In this document: in pieces, positions 7,812 to 16,711 of the stretch
How positions within the stretch are numbered: position 1 is the first letter of the stretch
How the letters are laid out: each line of letters starts with the position of its first letter
Source of the DNA: DAOTXN01 sp034435435
GTDB taxonomy: Bacteria > Chloroflexota > Anaerolineae > S140-20
Direction: 5' to 3'
Length of the DNA stretch: 31,320 nucleotides
Assembly (NCBI GenBank): GCA_034435435.1
Contig: DAOTXN010000141.1
Span: 1 to 31,320 of the forward strand
Notes under the pieces: model-generated
The model's input: only the letters and a program-made list of their open reading frames with translations
Databases searched by the model: none
What the model was told of the DNA's origin: nothing
Position numbers and translations under genes: made by a program

Positions 7812-9182
7812 ATGAGCATTTTTAACGGCAAACGCCTGACCAACGAAACCTTCAAACTGGACATCGAGCGTATGCGCGCGGGGTGGTACTCGGACAAATA
7901 TTTCGAAAACGTCCATCGCATGCTCACTGCGCTGGCGGCTTCGGGCTATCGCTACGACGGGCAATTCCCTCGCCCCATCCCAGGCGACCCGGCTACGCTG
8001 GACATCGGCAACATCCGCGTCGAAATGCAATTCTTTACCCGGCGCAAAGGCGCGACGGTTGTGGCCGGGGTAGACAAGGCCCTGGCCATGCTGCGCCACT
8101 GCACCGGCTACCAGGATGAGCACAGGGCGTTTGTAGAAACCTGGTCAGAACTGCAAGTCTGGGCGTTACACGACGGTGACATCGTGCATTACCCACCCAG
8201 AGGCAACGCCAGCGAAGGCGACCCGCGTTTCGTCGAGCCGGTGATGCGCGTGCGGGGACGCTACCGCGATTTTGCACTGCTCGAAACCCCCACCCTCGGC
8301 ATTCTGAGCCGGGGCAGCCGCATCGCCACCAACGTTTACCATACGATGGTCGCCGCCAAAGGCAAACCGGTGTTGTTTTTCCCAGCCCGCTTTGACGCCC
8401 ACGAAGTACAGGCCGCCGACGGTTACGCCTACGACATCGGCGTGCAGCGCTTTAACCTGGACTATGGCGAGCACGTCACGTCGCTGGTCAGCACTGACGC
8501 CCAAGGCGATTATTGGGGGGGCCGGGGCGGCGGCACCGTGCCGCACGCTATCATCGCCTGCTTTTTGAGCGACACGGCTGCTGCCATGCTGGCCTTTGCC
8601 GCAACGCTGCCGCTAGACGTGCCCCGCATTGCGCTGGTTGATTTTAACAATGACAGTGTTCAAGACAGCCTGCGCACGCTCAAGGCGATGTTTGAGCGTT
8701 ATCGAGAACTGATCGAGGGCGGCGACGAAGCAGAGGCCAAGAAGTATATCCTCTTTGGCGTGCGCCTCGACACCAGCGGCAATATGCGCGACGTAGCAGT
8801 ACCCCCCCTCGGCGACCCCACGCTCGACCTGGGCGTCAATCCTCGACTGGTTTTTACTGTACGGCAGGCCCTCGACACCGCCTGGCAGGCCTGGCAATTG
8901 CCCGACGCCTGGCGCGAACGCGCGCGCCAATACTGCCATAACGTCAGAATTGTCGTTTCGGGTGGATTTAACCCCGAAAAAATCCGCCGCTTTGAAAAAC
9001 TTGGCGTCCCGGCCGATTATTACGGCGTCGGCTCATCACTGATGTCCAACGACACGTGTGTAGACACCAATACAGACTTTACCGCCGACGTAGTGCGCAT
9101 CCAGGTAGGAGGAGAGTGGATCGACATGGCCAAAATCGGTCGTCGCGCCTGTGATAACCCCCGCATGGAGCGGGTGTGGTAG
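7812..9182 (+). CDS. pncB: Nicotinate phosphoribosyltransferase
   Basis: A 456-residue enzyme that converts nicotinate and PRPP (with ATP) to nicotinate mononucleotide. Recognisable stretches are the GRGGGTVPHA segment, whose His245 corresponds to the phosphorylated histidine of the family, GVRLDTSGN, and the phosphate-binding VVSGGFNPEKI followed by DYYGVGSSLM. Length fits the long bacterial form. It is the second gene of the pncA operon (5-base gap) and should share its NrtR control. A strong palindrome follows the stop. Confidence 0.93.
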   Translation: MSIFNGKRLTNETFKLDIERMRAGWYSDKYFENVHRMLTALAASGYRYDGQFPRPIPGDPATLDIGNIRVEMQFFTRRKGATVVAGVDKALAMLRHCTGYQDEHRAFVETWSELQVWALHDGDIVHYPPRGNASEGDPRFVEPVMRVRGRYRDFALLETPTLGILSRGSRIATNVYHTMVAAKGKPVLFFPARFDAHEVQAADGYAYDIGVQRFNLDYGEHVTSLVSTDAQGDYWGGRGGGTVPHAIIACFLSDTAAAMLAFAATLPLDVPRIALVDFNNDSVQDSLRTLKAMFERYRELIEGGDEAEAKKYILFGVRLDTSGNMRDVAVPPLGDPTLDLGVNPRLVFTVRQALDTAWQAWQLPDAWRERARQYCHNVRIVVSGGFNPEKIRRFEKLGVPADYYGVGSSLMSNDTCVDTNTDFTADVVRIQVGGEWIDMAKIGRRACDNPRMERVW

Positions 9183-9186
9183 AAAA

Positions 9187-9218
9187 AGAAACCGGATTTT
9201 TCAAAAAATCCGGTTTCT
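9187..9218. repeat. Long perfect palindrome between convergent genes
   Basis: AGAAACCGGATTTTT (9187-9201) and its exact reverse complement (9204-9218) surround a 2-base loop. It begins 5 bases after the pncB stop. It could terminate transcription from both sides, although there is no following T-run. It resembles dispersed AGAAACCGG-type palindromes I associate with Chloroflexota. Confidence 0.75.
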
Positions 9219-9228
9219 CAACCAGTAG

Positions 9229-9247
9229 GGCGGGCTTCTTACCCGCC
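9229..9247. terminator. Second short hairpin downstream of pncB
   Basis: GGCGGG (9229-9234) pairs with CCCGCC (9242-9247) around a 7-base loop. It lies between pncB and the convergent membrane-protein gene and may add to termination. No clear T-run follows on either strand. Confidence 0.4.
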
Positions 9248-9274
9248 GCTCAGAGGCAGGTTTAGAAACTTGCT

Positions 9275-9562
9275 CTACCAGAACAACCGCGTCAGCGCCA
9301 GGGCCACACCGACGATCACGCCCAGCACCACCAGGCTACCCGCGACGCCGACAACTGTGTTCAGTGCACGGTTATCGCGTCGCGTGAGCACTGCACCAGA
9401 CTCGGCAAACTGAGGCGCACCTGCCAAGATACCGCCGACCACCGCGCCCCAAAAAAAGCCGTCGCCTAAAGACAGCGAATGGCCCAACACGCCGCTCAAC
9501 GCGGCTGCGACAGCGCCCAGTCCGGCTCCGCCAACCAGTCCAATCAAATAGTGCTGGCGCAC
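9275..9562 (-). CDS. Small two-helix membrane protein of unknown function
   Basis: A 95-residue protein with a glycine/alanine-rich hydrophobic N-terminal half (about residues 5-50, one or two helices), a short polar linker with TRRDNRA, and a C-terminal hydrophobic helix (about 68-92). I do not recognise the family. GTG start with AGGT six bases upstream on the minus strand. It follows the SCP2-domain gene by 22 bases and is probably co-transcribed with it, so the two may act together at the membrane (inference only). Confidence 0.65.
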   Translation of the reverse strand: MRQHYLIGLVGGAGLGAVAAALSGVLGHSLSLGDGFFWGAVVGGILAGAPQFAESGAVLTRRDNRALNTVVGVAGSLVVLGVIVGVALALTRLFW

Positions 9563-9584
9563 TCAAGTACCTCAATCTCATCCA

Positions 9585-9917
9585 CTACGCGATTCCGAAT
9601 ATAGTCTGGAACTTCATCGCCAGACCCATATCGCCCTGCAGCTTGATTTTGCCTTGCATAAAGGCGGCCATCGCATTTACATTTCCGTTGACCAGGCCCA
9701 CAAAATCCTCGGCGCTCATCGTCAAAGTGGTGGTGGGCGCATCCGTAGCGCCTGGCTCGACCGTACACGCGCCATCGGCGATATGGGTCACCCACTGACC
9801 GCCGCCCTCGCCGGTCAGGTTGAACTGAATAGAGCCTTTGACACCGGCGGCTTTGCCGGCATCGAAGCGATCCCCCATCAGAGCAAAAGCTTGATTGGCG
9901 CTGCTAATCTGTGGCAT
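9585..9917 (-). CDS. SCP2 sterol-binding-domain protein
   Basis: A 110-residue single-domain protein of the SCP2 (sterol carrier protein 2) type: a strand-rich start (IQFNLTGEGGGQWVTHI), a DAPTTTLTMSAEDF segment and a C-terminal helix after GNVNAMAAFMQGKIKLQGDM. This late segment is the most characteristic part. Such proteins bind lipids or acyl chains in a hydrophobic tunnel, and the bacterial substrate is usually unknown. ATG start with a strong AGGAGGAT ribosome site. A near-consensus promoter lies upstream at 9983-10011. Confidence 0.85.
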   Translation of the reverse strand: MPQISSANQAFALMGDRFDAGKAAGVKGSIQFNLTGEGGGQWVTHIADGACTVEPGATDAPTTTLTMSAEDFVGLVNGNVNAMAAFMQGKIKLQGDMGLAMKFQTIFGIA

Positions 9918-9982
9918 AGTCGTATCCTCCTGTCTTTATGAACGCGCAGGCACGATGTCTGTGCGGTTTAGCCATCAAATCC

Positions 9983-10011
9983 AGTATAGCCTCAGCGTTT
10001 ACCTTTGTCAA
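9983..10011 (-). promoter_or_regulatory. Sigma-70 promoter of the SCP2-domain gene
   Basis: On the minus strand TTGACA (10011-10006) and TATACT (9988-9983) are separated by 17 bases, about 65 bases upstream of the ATG. Confidence 0.75.
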
Positions 10012-10074
10012 GCTTGCGATTTCGCTAACCTTTATTCGCGAGTCAGTGCGGCTCAACTCTGCCCCCCACTCCCC

Positions 10075-10103
10075 TTGTCGCCCCTACAGGGTTGTGATAT
10101 ACT
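10075..10103 (+). promoter_or_regulatory. Probable promoter of the serine hydrolase gene
   Basis: TTGTCG (10075-10080) and TATACT (10098-10103) are 17 bases apart. A 5'-leader hairpin follows, with CCCGC (10114-10118) pairing GCGGG (10131-10135), before the ribosome site at about 10157-10162. Confidence 0.55.
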
Positions 10104-10169
10104 TTCGCCGCAACCCGCTACTCGCCGAGTGCGGGCCAGACAGACATCCTCTGCGCGGAGAGTATTAGA

Positions 10170-11627
10170 TTGATCGAGCGGAAAAAGCAGCGCAGTGCGA
10201 GCGGCTGTATCATCTTTTTCATCGTCCTGTTATTGGCCGGTTTCCTCCTGTGGCGCTGGGTGAGCTTTAATCGCTGGAGGACCTATCTGCCAGCCGGGAT
10301 GACGCTGGCGGGCGTGCCTGTGGAAGGAGCAGCACGCGACGAGGCCATCCAACGCCTGCTGGGAGCATTCAATGGCCCTATCCTCTTGCATTATCAGGAT
10401 CGGCGGCTTTCGCTGGCTCCCCAAAGCGTTGCTTTTCAAATCGACGTCGACGCCACAGTCTCTGCTATGGATGCTGAGCTGGCGAAAAACGCCGGCATCT
10501 CTGGCTATCTCAAATATCTCATTGGGCAACATCCTGGCCCGGTAGACATTCCAGTTCAGGCCACCTATTCATCGCAGGCGCTGCGCGAATTTATGTCTTC
10601 GGTGGCGCGCCAGTACGATCAGCCGGCCAAGCCGCCCGTTCCCCAACCTACTACGGGCAATTATGCGCCAGGTGAGCCAGGCCATTGGCTGGACGTCGAA
10701 GCCTCACTTCCCGGCGTCGAAAGCGCATTACTTTCCACCAACCAGCGCGAAGCGACGCTAGTGGTCAACATCCAAGACCCCCCCCCGCCCGATTTCCAAC
10801 TGCTCGAACAGATCATCGAAAACGAACTCGCCACATTTCCCGGCGTCGCCAGCGTGTTCGCCAAGGATCTGCAGACCGGCGACGAAATCGCTATCAACGC
10901 CGACGTGGCTTACGCAGGGATGAGCATCATCAAAATTGCCATTATGACAGAGGCCTATCGCTACCTCGATCAGCCGCCCGATCTTGACACCACCAAGATT
11001 TTGACCGAGACGATGACACTCAGCGGCAACTTTACCGCCAACCTGTTATTGCGGATGATCGGGCAAGGCGACGCCTATCGCGGCACCGAGGTTCTCAATG
11101 CCTCCATGCGCAAGCTGGGCCTTACCAACACTTTTATGGCTACGCCTTACGACGAAGAGGTTATTCCTCCCACCATCGTCACCCACGCCAACTCGCGCAC
11201 GGACCTGAACACTGAGCCGGATCCATACATGCAGACCACACCCGCAGATATGGGTCTTTTGCTGGAAATGATCTACCAGTGCAGCAAAGGCGGCGGCGCG
11301 TTGCCGCTCATTTATCCGGACGATTTCAGCGTAGATGAATGCCAGGCCATGATAGACCATATGCTGGCCAACCAGCTTTCGGGCGAGGACGACGTACCTG
11401 TGCTCATTGCCGCCGGGCTACCCCCCAGCACGCCTATTGCGCATAAGCACGGTTGGGTAGACGACACCCGCGCCGACGCCTCCATCGTGCTCACGCCGGG
11501 CGGCGATTATGTCCTGGCGATTTATCTGTATCAACCCGGTTGGGTTGACTGGGATACAACCAATTCGATCATGACGCGCATCTCGCAACTGGTTTACGCC
11601 TACTTTAACCCTCCGCCAACCCCATGA
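10170..11627 (+). CDS. Membrane-anchored class-A beta-lactamase-like serine hydrolase
   Basis: A 485-residue protein with an N-terminal membrane anchor (about residues 12-30), then a domain resembling the YoaR/VanW-associated putative peptidoglycan-binding domain (about 40-120), a proline-rich linker, and a serine beta-lactamase/transpeptidase-like domain (about 215-480). Ser252-Ile-Ile-Lys255 fits the SxxK nucleophile motif, Ser285-Gly-Asn287 fits SxN, and Lys426-His-Gly428 stands where KTG is usual. It probably acts on peptidoglycan or related amide bonds outside the membrane. True beta-lactamase activity is not implied. TTG start with GGAGAG seven bases upstream. The stop overlaps the next start (ATGA), so the following membrane protein is coupled to it. 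Confidence 0.85.
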   Translation: MIERKKQRSASGCIIFFIVLLLAGFLLWRWVSFNRWRTYLPAGMTLAGVPVEGAARDEAIQRLLGAFNGPILLHYQDRRLSLAPQSVAFQIDVDATVSAMDAELAKNAGISGYLKYLIGQHPGPVDIPVQATYSSQALREFMSSVARQYDQPAKPPVPQPTTGNYAPGEPGHWLDVEASLPGVESALLSTNQREATLVVNIQDPPPPDFQLLEQIIENELATFPGVASVFAKDLQTGDEIAINADVAYAGMSIIKIAIMTEAYRYLDQPPDLDTTKILTETMTLSGNFTANLLLRMIGQGDAYRGTEVLNASMRKLGLTNTFMATPYDEEVIPPTIVTHANSRTDLNTEPDPYMQTTPADMGLLLEMIYQCSKGGGALPLIYPDDFSVDECQAMIDHMLANQLSGEDDVPVLIAAGLPPSTPIAHKHGWVDDTRADASIVLTPGGDYVLAIYLYQPGWVDWDTTNSIMTRISQLVYAYFNPPPTP

Positions 11628-12580
11628 ACCACACCCAAGTCCAAGCTACTCCCCTGGGGATTATTGACTCGGTCAGCGCCGGCTTTAGCGCAGTGGCCCA
11701 AAAGCCCGGTCTGCTTCTCATCCCATTCTTGCTGGACCTCTTTCTATGGCTAGGGCCTCGGCTGGCAGTGACCCCCCTAATACCCGACCTCACAGCGCGG
11801 CTGACCCATCTGACGCGGGAGTTGGGCGACAATAGCGCCCAACTCTTTTCCCAAAACCTGATCGAAATCATGAGCAGCTACAACATGTTCTCGGCGCTGA
11901 GCACGTGGCCGCTGGGTATTCCCAGCCTACTGGCCGGCAACCAGCCAGGCGCGGCCCCCCTCGGCAGGCTTCAAGTTATCCCCGTGCGCTCCCTGACCGC
12001 TTTCCTCACCTGGTTGTTACTCCTCACGGCGGGAGGATTGTGGTTGGGTAGCCTCTACTTGGGGTTGATCGCGCGCCGCACTCAAAAAACCTACGCCGCC
12101 TCAAAATCCTGGGGCAAGCTCATCTGGGTACAATGGGCCCGCATCGTCGGACTGGTCATCGTCGCGTTGGCGGCTGCATTTATAGTCAGTGTTCCCTTTT
12201 TCCTGGTCGTCGAACTGGTTAATTTTCTGGCGGCGCCATTTGCGCCCTGGGTGTTACTGGTAGGCGTGGGAATGGGGATGTGGGGAATATTCCACCTGTT
12301 CTTTGCGGTCCACTGCATTTTGGCCGACAATATGAGCCTCGCGCGCGCCATCGGCACGAGTGTGGCGCTGGTGCATCGCTATCGCTTTTCATCGGTGGGA
12401 CTTTTCCTCACCGCTGTAACCATCAATCTGGGTTTGAGCGCGATCTGGAACATCCCGCCTTCTGAATCGTGGCTGCGTTTGGCCGCCATCGCCGGAAATG
12501 CCTTTGTCAATACCGGGCTGGCGGCAGCGACGTTTGTGTTTTACCATCAGCGCCATGGTCCGCCGGAAACAGCCGATTAG
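11624..12580 (+). CDS. Six-helix membrane protein of unknown function
   Basis: A 318-residue protein with six likely transmembrane helices (about residues 20-47, 124-150, 170-200, 205-233, 253-273, 283-308) and one long non-membrane loop after the first helix. I do not recognise a named family. It resembles general hypothetical membrane proteins next to cell-envelope enzymes. Its ATG overlaps the TGA of the serine hydrolase, so the pair is likely made together and may cooperate in envelope work. Its stop overlaps by four bases the stop of the convergent cheB-like gene. Confidence 0.8.
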   Translation: MNHTQVQATPLGIIDSVSAGFSAVAQKPGLLLIPFLLDLFLWLGPRLAVTPLIPDLTARLTHLTRELGDNSAQLFSQNLIEIMSSYNMFSALSTWPLGIPSLLAGNQPGAAPLGRLQVIPVRSLTAFLTWLLLLTAGGLWLGSLYLGLIARRTQKTYAASKSWGKLIWVQWARIVGLVIVALAAAFIVSVPFFLVVELVNFLAAPFAPWVLLVGVGMGMWGIFHLFFAVHCILADNMSLARAIGTSVALVHRYRFSSVGLFLTAVTINLGLSAIWNIPPSESWLRLAAIAGNAFVNTGLAAATFVFYHQRHGPPETAD

Positions 12581-13626
12581 CCGCGTAGCCGATCGTCCAC
12601 GCGCCGCGCGATATCGTCGGCGATGTTCTCCACTGCCAACACAGCGGTCGCTGCTCCGCGTTGAATAACTGCGGCTGGTGTTTCGCCGGCCAAACAAGAA
12701 GAAACCTCTTGCACGATAACCGTACCACCCGCTGCACGCACATCTTGAGCCCCTAGAGCGCCATCTTGGCCAATCCCCGACAAAATGACGGCAATCACAG
12801 CCGGGCCGTAACGCATGGCCAGCGATTTTAGAGTGGCATCCACCGAAAGCCGACCTTCTCTGTGGCGCAAGTCTCGTTCCAGGGTCAGACGGCCGCCCGA
12901 GCCCACCGTCATTTGAAAATCATACGGCGCGAAATAGATCACACCACTCTTGATCGGCAAACCATCGCGCACCTCTCGCACGTGCAGAGAGGTAATCGGA
13001 TTGACGCGCCGAACACAGGCAGACAAATAAAATGACGGCAGATGCGACAAGATCAACACTGCTGCGCACAAATCGCCCGGCAAAGCATTTAACAACTGCA
13101 CCAACGGCCCCAACCCTCCGGTAGAAACACTGACAACCACGAGGTGATCGTTCGGATAAAAACGGCGCGGCGTAGTTTTTTGACACTGCTTCAGACCATT
13201 CCACACACGCCCTTCCGAACGTGGGGCAAGGTTCGCCAAACCGCGCACCTTGCGCAACAAATCCGATCGGTAATCCATCACTCCAAATCCACTCTCGGTG
13301 CGCGCGACCACGTCAGTAGCCCCGGCTTCGAGGGCCGCAAAAGCCAACTCGGCCCCGTCGGGCGTGTGTGCGCACAACGCCAGCACGGGTAACTTGGTCT
13401 TGAGCAGGGTTTGGTGCAGATCTATCAAGTCTCCTTGAGACTCCAAATCAATGACCATCAAATCTGGCTGGAGCAAAGATTGCTTGTAAGCAACCTCGTC
13501 GGGCGTGCGGGCAGTGCCGACTACGAACAAGTCCGGCTCTGAGCTCAATTCGCCAGAAATCACATAGCGCGTATAGGGAGAGGCGCTGACAACCAACACC
13601 CGTGTCTGATGCGACCCCAAAACCAT
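12577..13626 (-). CDS. Orphan CheB-type methylesterase with degenerate receiver domain
   Basis: A protein of 349 residues with an N-terminal receiver-like domain and a C-terminal CheB methylesterase/deamidase domain. The catalytic triad is present: Ser168 in VSVSTGG, His195 in LSHLPS, Asp288 in SGIGQDG. The receiver keeps an Asp (Asp60 in MVIDLES), but the acidic pair after strand 1 is lost (VLVVSASPY) and the usual Lys after strand 5 is absent (DVVARTES), so normal phosphorylation is doubtful. No chemotaxis genes are nearby, so its target is unknown. The ATG at 13626 is chosen because AGGAGGT lies five bases upstream of it. An in-frame ATG at 13647 would place that site inside the gene. Confidence 0.85.
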   Translation of the reverse strand: MVLGSHQTRVLVVSASPYTRYVISGELSSEPDLFVVGTARTPDEVAYKQSLLQPDLMVIDLESQGDLIDLHQTLLKTKLPVLALCAHTPDGAELAFAALEAGATDVVARTESGFGVMDYRSDLLRKVRGLANLAPRSEGRVWNGLKQCQKTTPRRFYPNDHLVVVSVSTGGLGPLVQLLNALPGDLCAAVLILSHLPSFYLSACVRRVNPITSLHVREVRDGLPIKSGVIYFAPYDFQMTVGSGGRLTLERDLRHREGRLSVDATLKSLAMRYGPAVIAVILSGIGQDGALGAQDVRAAGGTVIVQEVSSCLAGETPAAVIQRGAATAVLAVENIADDIARRVDDRLRG

Positions 13627-13745
13627 GCCCACCTCCTGTCCGACCATCCCCTACAAGCATAGCGCAATTCCGCGTCCAAGTCTGTAAAAACGGCGTGAAA
13701 GGGACGTAAAGAACGCGTAAATGCGTTTCTCTGATAGAGATACCG

Positions 13746-16013
13746 TTACGTCTTGGTTTTTAGCAAAACGCGAAAGGTCGTGCCGGCGCCCTCTTCACTA
13801 TCCACCAGCATCTGGCCGCCATGTTGTTTGATCACTTGATAGGAGGTAGACAGCCCCAGCCCAGTACCCTTGCCGGGGTCTTTTGTGGTGAAAAAGGGTT
13901 CAAAGATGCGATTGATCTGATCTGGAGGAATACCGGGACCGTTGTCGGCGATGACTGCCTCTAGCAAGCCATCGGGGCGCAAATGTGAGCGCACCCACAC
14001 CGTAGGCTCGGCCCCTCCCTGTGTGCTCTGCGTGACGGCGTCACGGGCGTTGATCAACAGGTTGAGCCACACTCCCTGTAAATGGTCACGGCTGCCCAGC
14101 GCCGGGGGCAAGCTGGGCGCCAATTCTTCGACGATAGAAATGTGGGTCATAAGGAATTGGTGTTTGATCAATTCAAGCGTCGCCCGCAAGGATGCATTCA
14201 GGTCCATGGGGTGGAACTCGTACTGTTCCTGGCGCGAAAAGTCGAGCAAGTTGCGCACTACCCTGACCGCCCGGTCACTGGCCTGCTTGATCAAGCCCAA
14301 GGATTCGTAGCTGGGATCGTCCGGCCTGGCCATCATCAGCAAAAGTTGGATGTTGGCGACGATGGCTGTGAGAGGGTTGTTGATCTCGTGCGCCAAGCCG
14401 GCCGCCAATTGCCCCAACGCCGCCAGTTTGTCGGCCTGGCTTAACGAGGCCTCCAACATCCGGCGTTCGGTGACGTCGCGCGCGAGGACAATAGCCTGCA
14501 ACGGCCTGCCCGTTCCGCGCTGGATAGGATAGGCGCTGATCTCCCACTCTTCGCGCGCACCAGTTGGCCGCAAAGTGAACACCTCCTCGCGTCGCCCTTT
14601 TTGCGCGGCCTTGCTTATGGGCTGAGTAGCTTGTAGGGCAGATGCGTCCGGCCTGCGTTGTTCTGTCCACTGGATGTGTTGGGACGTGCGCAGCGCCTGA
14701 GCCATCAGGCACTTTTCGCACGGCTCGTCTCGATGATGGAGAACGCGATAGCAAGTCTGACCCTTGAGCGTAGCCTCCATCGAGAGCTTGTCTGGAGTCA
14801 CTATACGATGTTCTGTCAACCATTGACCCAGCGCCGCGTTGAACGCCAGAATAGAATAACTCTCATCGACGACATAAATAAGGTCAGAAATACTATCAAA
14901 AAGCGCCGTCAACTCTTCACCGCGGTCACGCGCTTGCTGGTAAAAATAGCTCTTTTCCAACGCCTGACCGATCAAATTGCCGATAGCCGTCAACAAGTCC
15001 AGGTCGATCATTGGCCTGTCGGTGGGCGCTCCTACCAGCAACGCACCCAACACGCGCGAAGTCGGCCCTATCAGGTCGGTTTCGGCATAGGCGGATTCCA
15101 GGCGCGTCGGCGACTTGGTCTTTAGAGGAACACACGCCCGCCAGTCGAGAGACGCCTCATATCGCCCGGCAAGAACTGATCCATCATCTGGCGGCGTTGT
15201 GGGCCAGCCGTGTGCCTGTGTTTGCCACTGCCGTTGCCCAGATTGGACGACCTCTAAAGCCAGACGAAAAGCATCTCGTTCTTGCCAGTCATTTGCCGCG
15301 CCGCTATCCGTGTTCAAGCCATCGGACGGTTGAATTTTCTCTTCAACCCAGCGATCTCCATCAAAGTGAAATACCGTGCTTATCTCCCCCGTGGGCCTAT
15401 CACGCAAAAAGGCCACTGCGTAACACAGGTCCAGGTGACTCAGCAGTTGCTCCAACCCGGCATGCAACACAGCGCGCCTGTCCAGCGACTCGCCAATCGC
15501 ATCGTTGAGGGTATTGAGCAGAGCTAACTGCCAGTTGCGTTGGCGCATGGCCCGGTCCACGTTGCGAATGCGCAAAGCAGCACGCACGCGGGCCAATAGC
15601 TCTCTCGAATTAAAAGGCTTGACCAAATAGTCATCGGCCCCCAGGTTCAACCCTCGCACCATATCCTCGGTAGAACTGAGCGCCGTAACCATAATAATAG
15701 GAATGTATCCCAGGCGCTCAGTCTTCCGGATCTCCTGACAGACCTGATAGCCGTTGACCTGGGGCATCATAATATCCAACAGCGCCACATCAAAGGGCGC
15801 ATCTTGACCACTCTCGACAGCGGCAATCAATTCCAGGGCCTTGACGCCAGAGTGCAATTCCAGGACTTGATAGCCCTCCATTTGCAAGAGACGACAGATC
15901 ATCGCTGCCGTGTCCACATCGTCTTCGACGACCAGGATGCGCAACGGCGCGTTCTCCTCGCCTGTAGAGCTGCTCGCAGAGACTGGATTATTCAGATGCG
16001 ATGGTGTAACCAT
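13746..16013 (-). CDS. REC-GAF-PAS hybrid histidine kinase
   Basis: A 755-residue protein. The N-terminal receiver domain has the acidic cluster at residues 30-32, Asp80 as phospho-acceptor (ALLDIMMPQ) and Lys132 (LVKPF). It is followed by a GAF-like domain, a PAS domain with an unusual Cys-rich stretch (TCYRVLHHRDEPCEKC), HisKA with His542 in GLAHEINNPL (NtrB-like) and an HATPase with NLLINARDAV, DNGPGIPP and GKGTGLGLS. A receiver placed before a kinase core suggests input from another kinase, for example those at 321-6208 (inference). ATG 16013 is preferred; the longer frame to 16160 would overlap the response regulator heavily and its extra residues look non-coding. It overlaps the regulator upstream by 26 bases, so the two are co-expressed. 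Confidence 0.88.
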   Translation of the reverse strand: MVTPSHLNNPVSASSSTGEENAPLRILVVEDDVDTAAMICRLLQMEGYQVLELHSGVKALELIAAVESGQDAPFDVALLDIMMPQVNGYQVCQEIRKTERLGYIPIIMVTALSSTEDMVRGLNLGADDYLVKPFNSRELLARVRAALRIRNVDRAMRQRNWQLALLNTLNDAIGESLDRRAVLHAGLEQLLSHLDLCYAVAFLRDRPTGEISTVFHFDGDRWVEEKIQPSDGLNTDSGAANDWQERDAFRLALEVVQSGQRQWQTQAHGWPTTPPDDGSVLAGRYEASLDWRACVPLKTKSPTRLESAYAETDLIGPTSRVLGALLVGAPTDRPMIDLDLLTAIGNLIGQALEKSYFYQQARDRGEELTALFDSISDLIYVVDESYSILAFNAALGQWLTEHRIVTPDKLSMEATLKGQTCYRVLHHRDEPCEKCLMAQALRTSQHIQWTEQRRPDASALQATQPISKAAQKGRREEVFTLRPTGAREEWEISAYPIQRGTGRPLQAIVLARDVTERRMLEASLSQADKLAALGQLAAGLAHEINNPLTAIVANIQLLLMMARPDDPSYESLGLIKQASDRAVRVVRNLLDFSRQEQYEFHPMDLNASLRATLELIKHQFLMTHISIVEELAPSLPPALGSRDHLQGVWLNLLINARDAVTQSTQGGAEPTVWVRSHLRPDGLLEAVIADNGPGIPPDQINRIFEPFFTTKDPGKGTGLGLSTSYQVIKQHGGQMLVDSEEGAGTTFRVLLKTKT

Positions 16014-16692
16014 GTCCTGGAACCGTGCGCAAGAAAATGGGGTCGGTGGGGTCTGGCTCGATTCGCTCGCGGACGTTGCGCACGTGTACCCGCACCAGGT
16101 CTGGACTGCCGGCGTCAAAGGGATAATCCCACACGTCTCGCAAGAGACGATCTGCCGCAAAGACCTGACCGGGGTGGCTCATGAGGTAGTAGAGTAAATC
16201 GAACTGGATCGGGGTCAACACGACTTTTTTGTGCGGCGTAGACACCTCAAACGTGCGGCAATCCAGGGTCAGGCCGCCGACCTGAAGCGTGCGCGCCTGA
16301 TCGGAGACTTCTCTGCGGATAGACCGGTTACGCCGCAAGATGGCCTTGACCCGCAATAAAAGCTCATCCACGTTAAAAGGCTTGGTCAAATAGTCATCCG
16401 CGCCGGCGCGAAAACCCTGGATTTTATCTTCGTCTTTGCTGCGTGCGGTGAGGAACAACACAGGCACATCAGAAAGCAGCGGGTCGGCGCGCAACTGGCG
16501 GCACACTTCATAGCCATCCATAGCAGGCATGATGATGTCTAGTATGATCAGATCGGGCGACTCACGGCGGGCCATTTTCAACCCTGCCACGCCCGAATCT
16601 GCCACAGAGACTTGAAAGTCACTGTGTCGTAGACTCAACTCAATGCTGCGCGCCACCATCTCGTCATCGTCAATGACGAGGATTGTCGCCAT
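15988..16692 (-). CDS. OmpR/PhoB-family response regulator
   Basis: A 234-residue DNA-binding regulator. The receiver domain has the acidic triplet in LVIDDDEMV, the phospho-acceptor Asp in LIILDIIMPAMDG, and Lys in YLTKPFN. The C-terminal OmpR winged helix (about residues 140-232) shows LTPIQFDLLYYLMSHPGQVF, DLVRVHVRNVRERI and the closing RTVPGHGYTIA. Start ATG with AGAGAGGT upstream. It overlaps the downstream hybrid kinase, the likely cognate partner, and lies 57 bases after pgk, with a hairpin in that gap. Confidence 0.93.
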   Translation of the reverse strand: MATILVIDDDEMVARSIELSLRHSDFQVSVADSGVAGLKMARRESPDLIILDIIMPAMDGYEVCRQLRADPLLSDVPVLFLTARSKDEDKIQGFRAGADDYLTKPFNVDELLLRVKAILRRNRSIRREVSDQARTLQVGGLTLDCRTFEVSTPHKKVVLTPIQFDLLYYLMSHPGQVFAADRLLRDVWDYPFDAGSPDLVRVHVRNVRERIEPDPTDPIFLRTVPGHGYTIASE

Positions 16693-16711
16693 CTTGCACC
16701 TCTCTACAGGT

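Noticed and set aside
15988..16160. Longer N-terminus of the hybrid kinase (to 16160)
   Set aside because: It would overlap the response-regulator gene by over 170 bases, and the added residues have no domain character. The ATG at 16013 leaves a natural short overlap.
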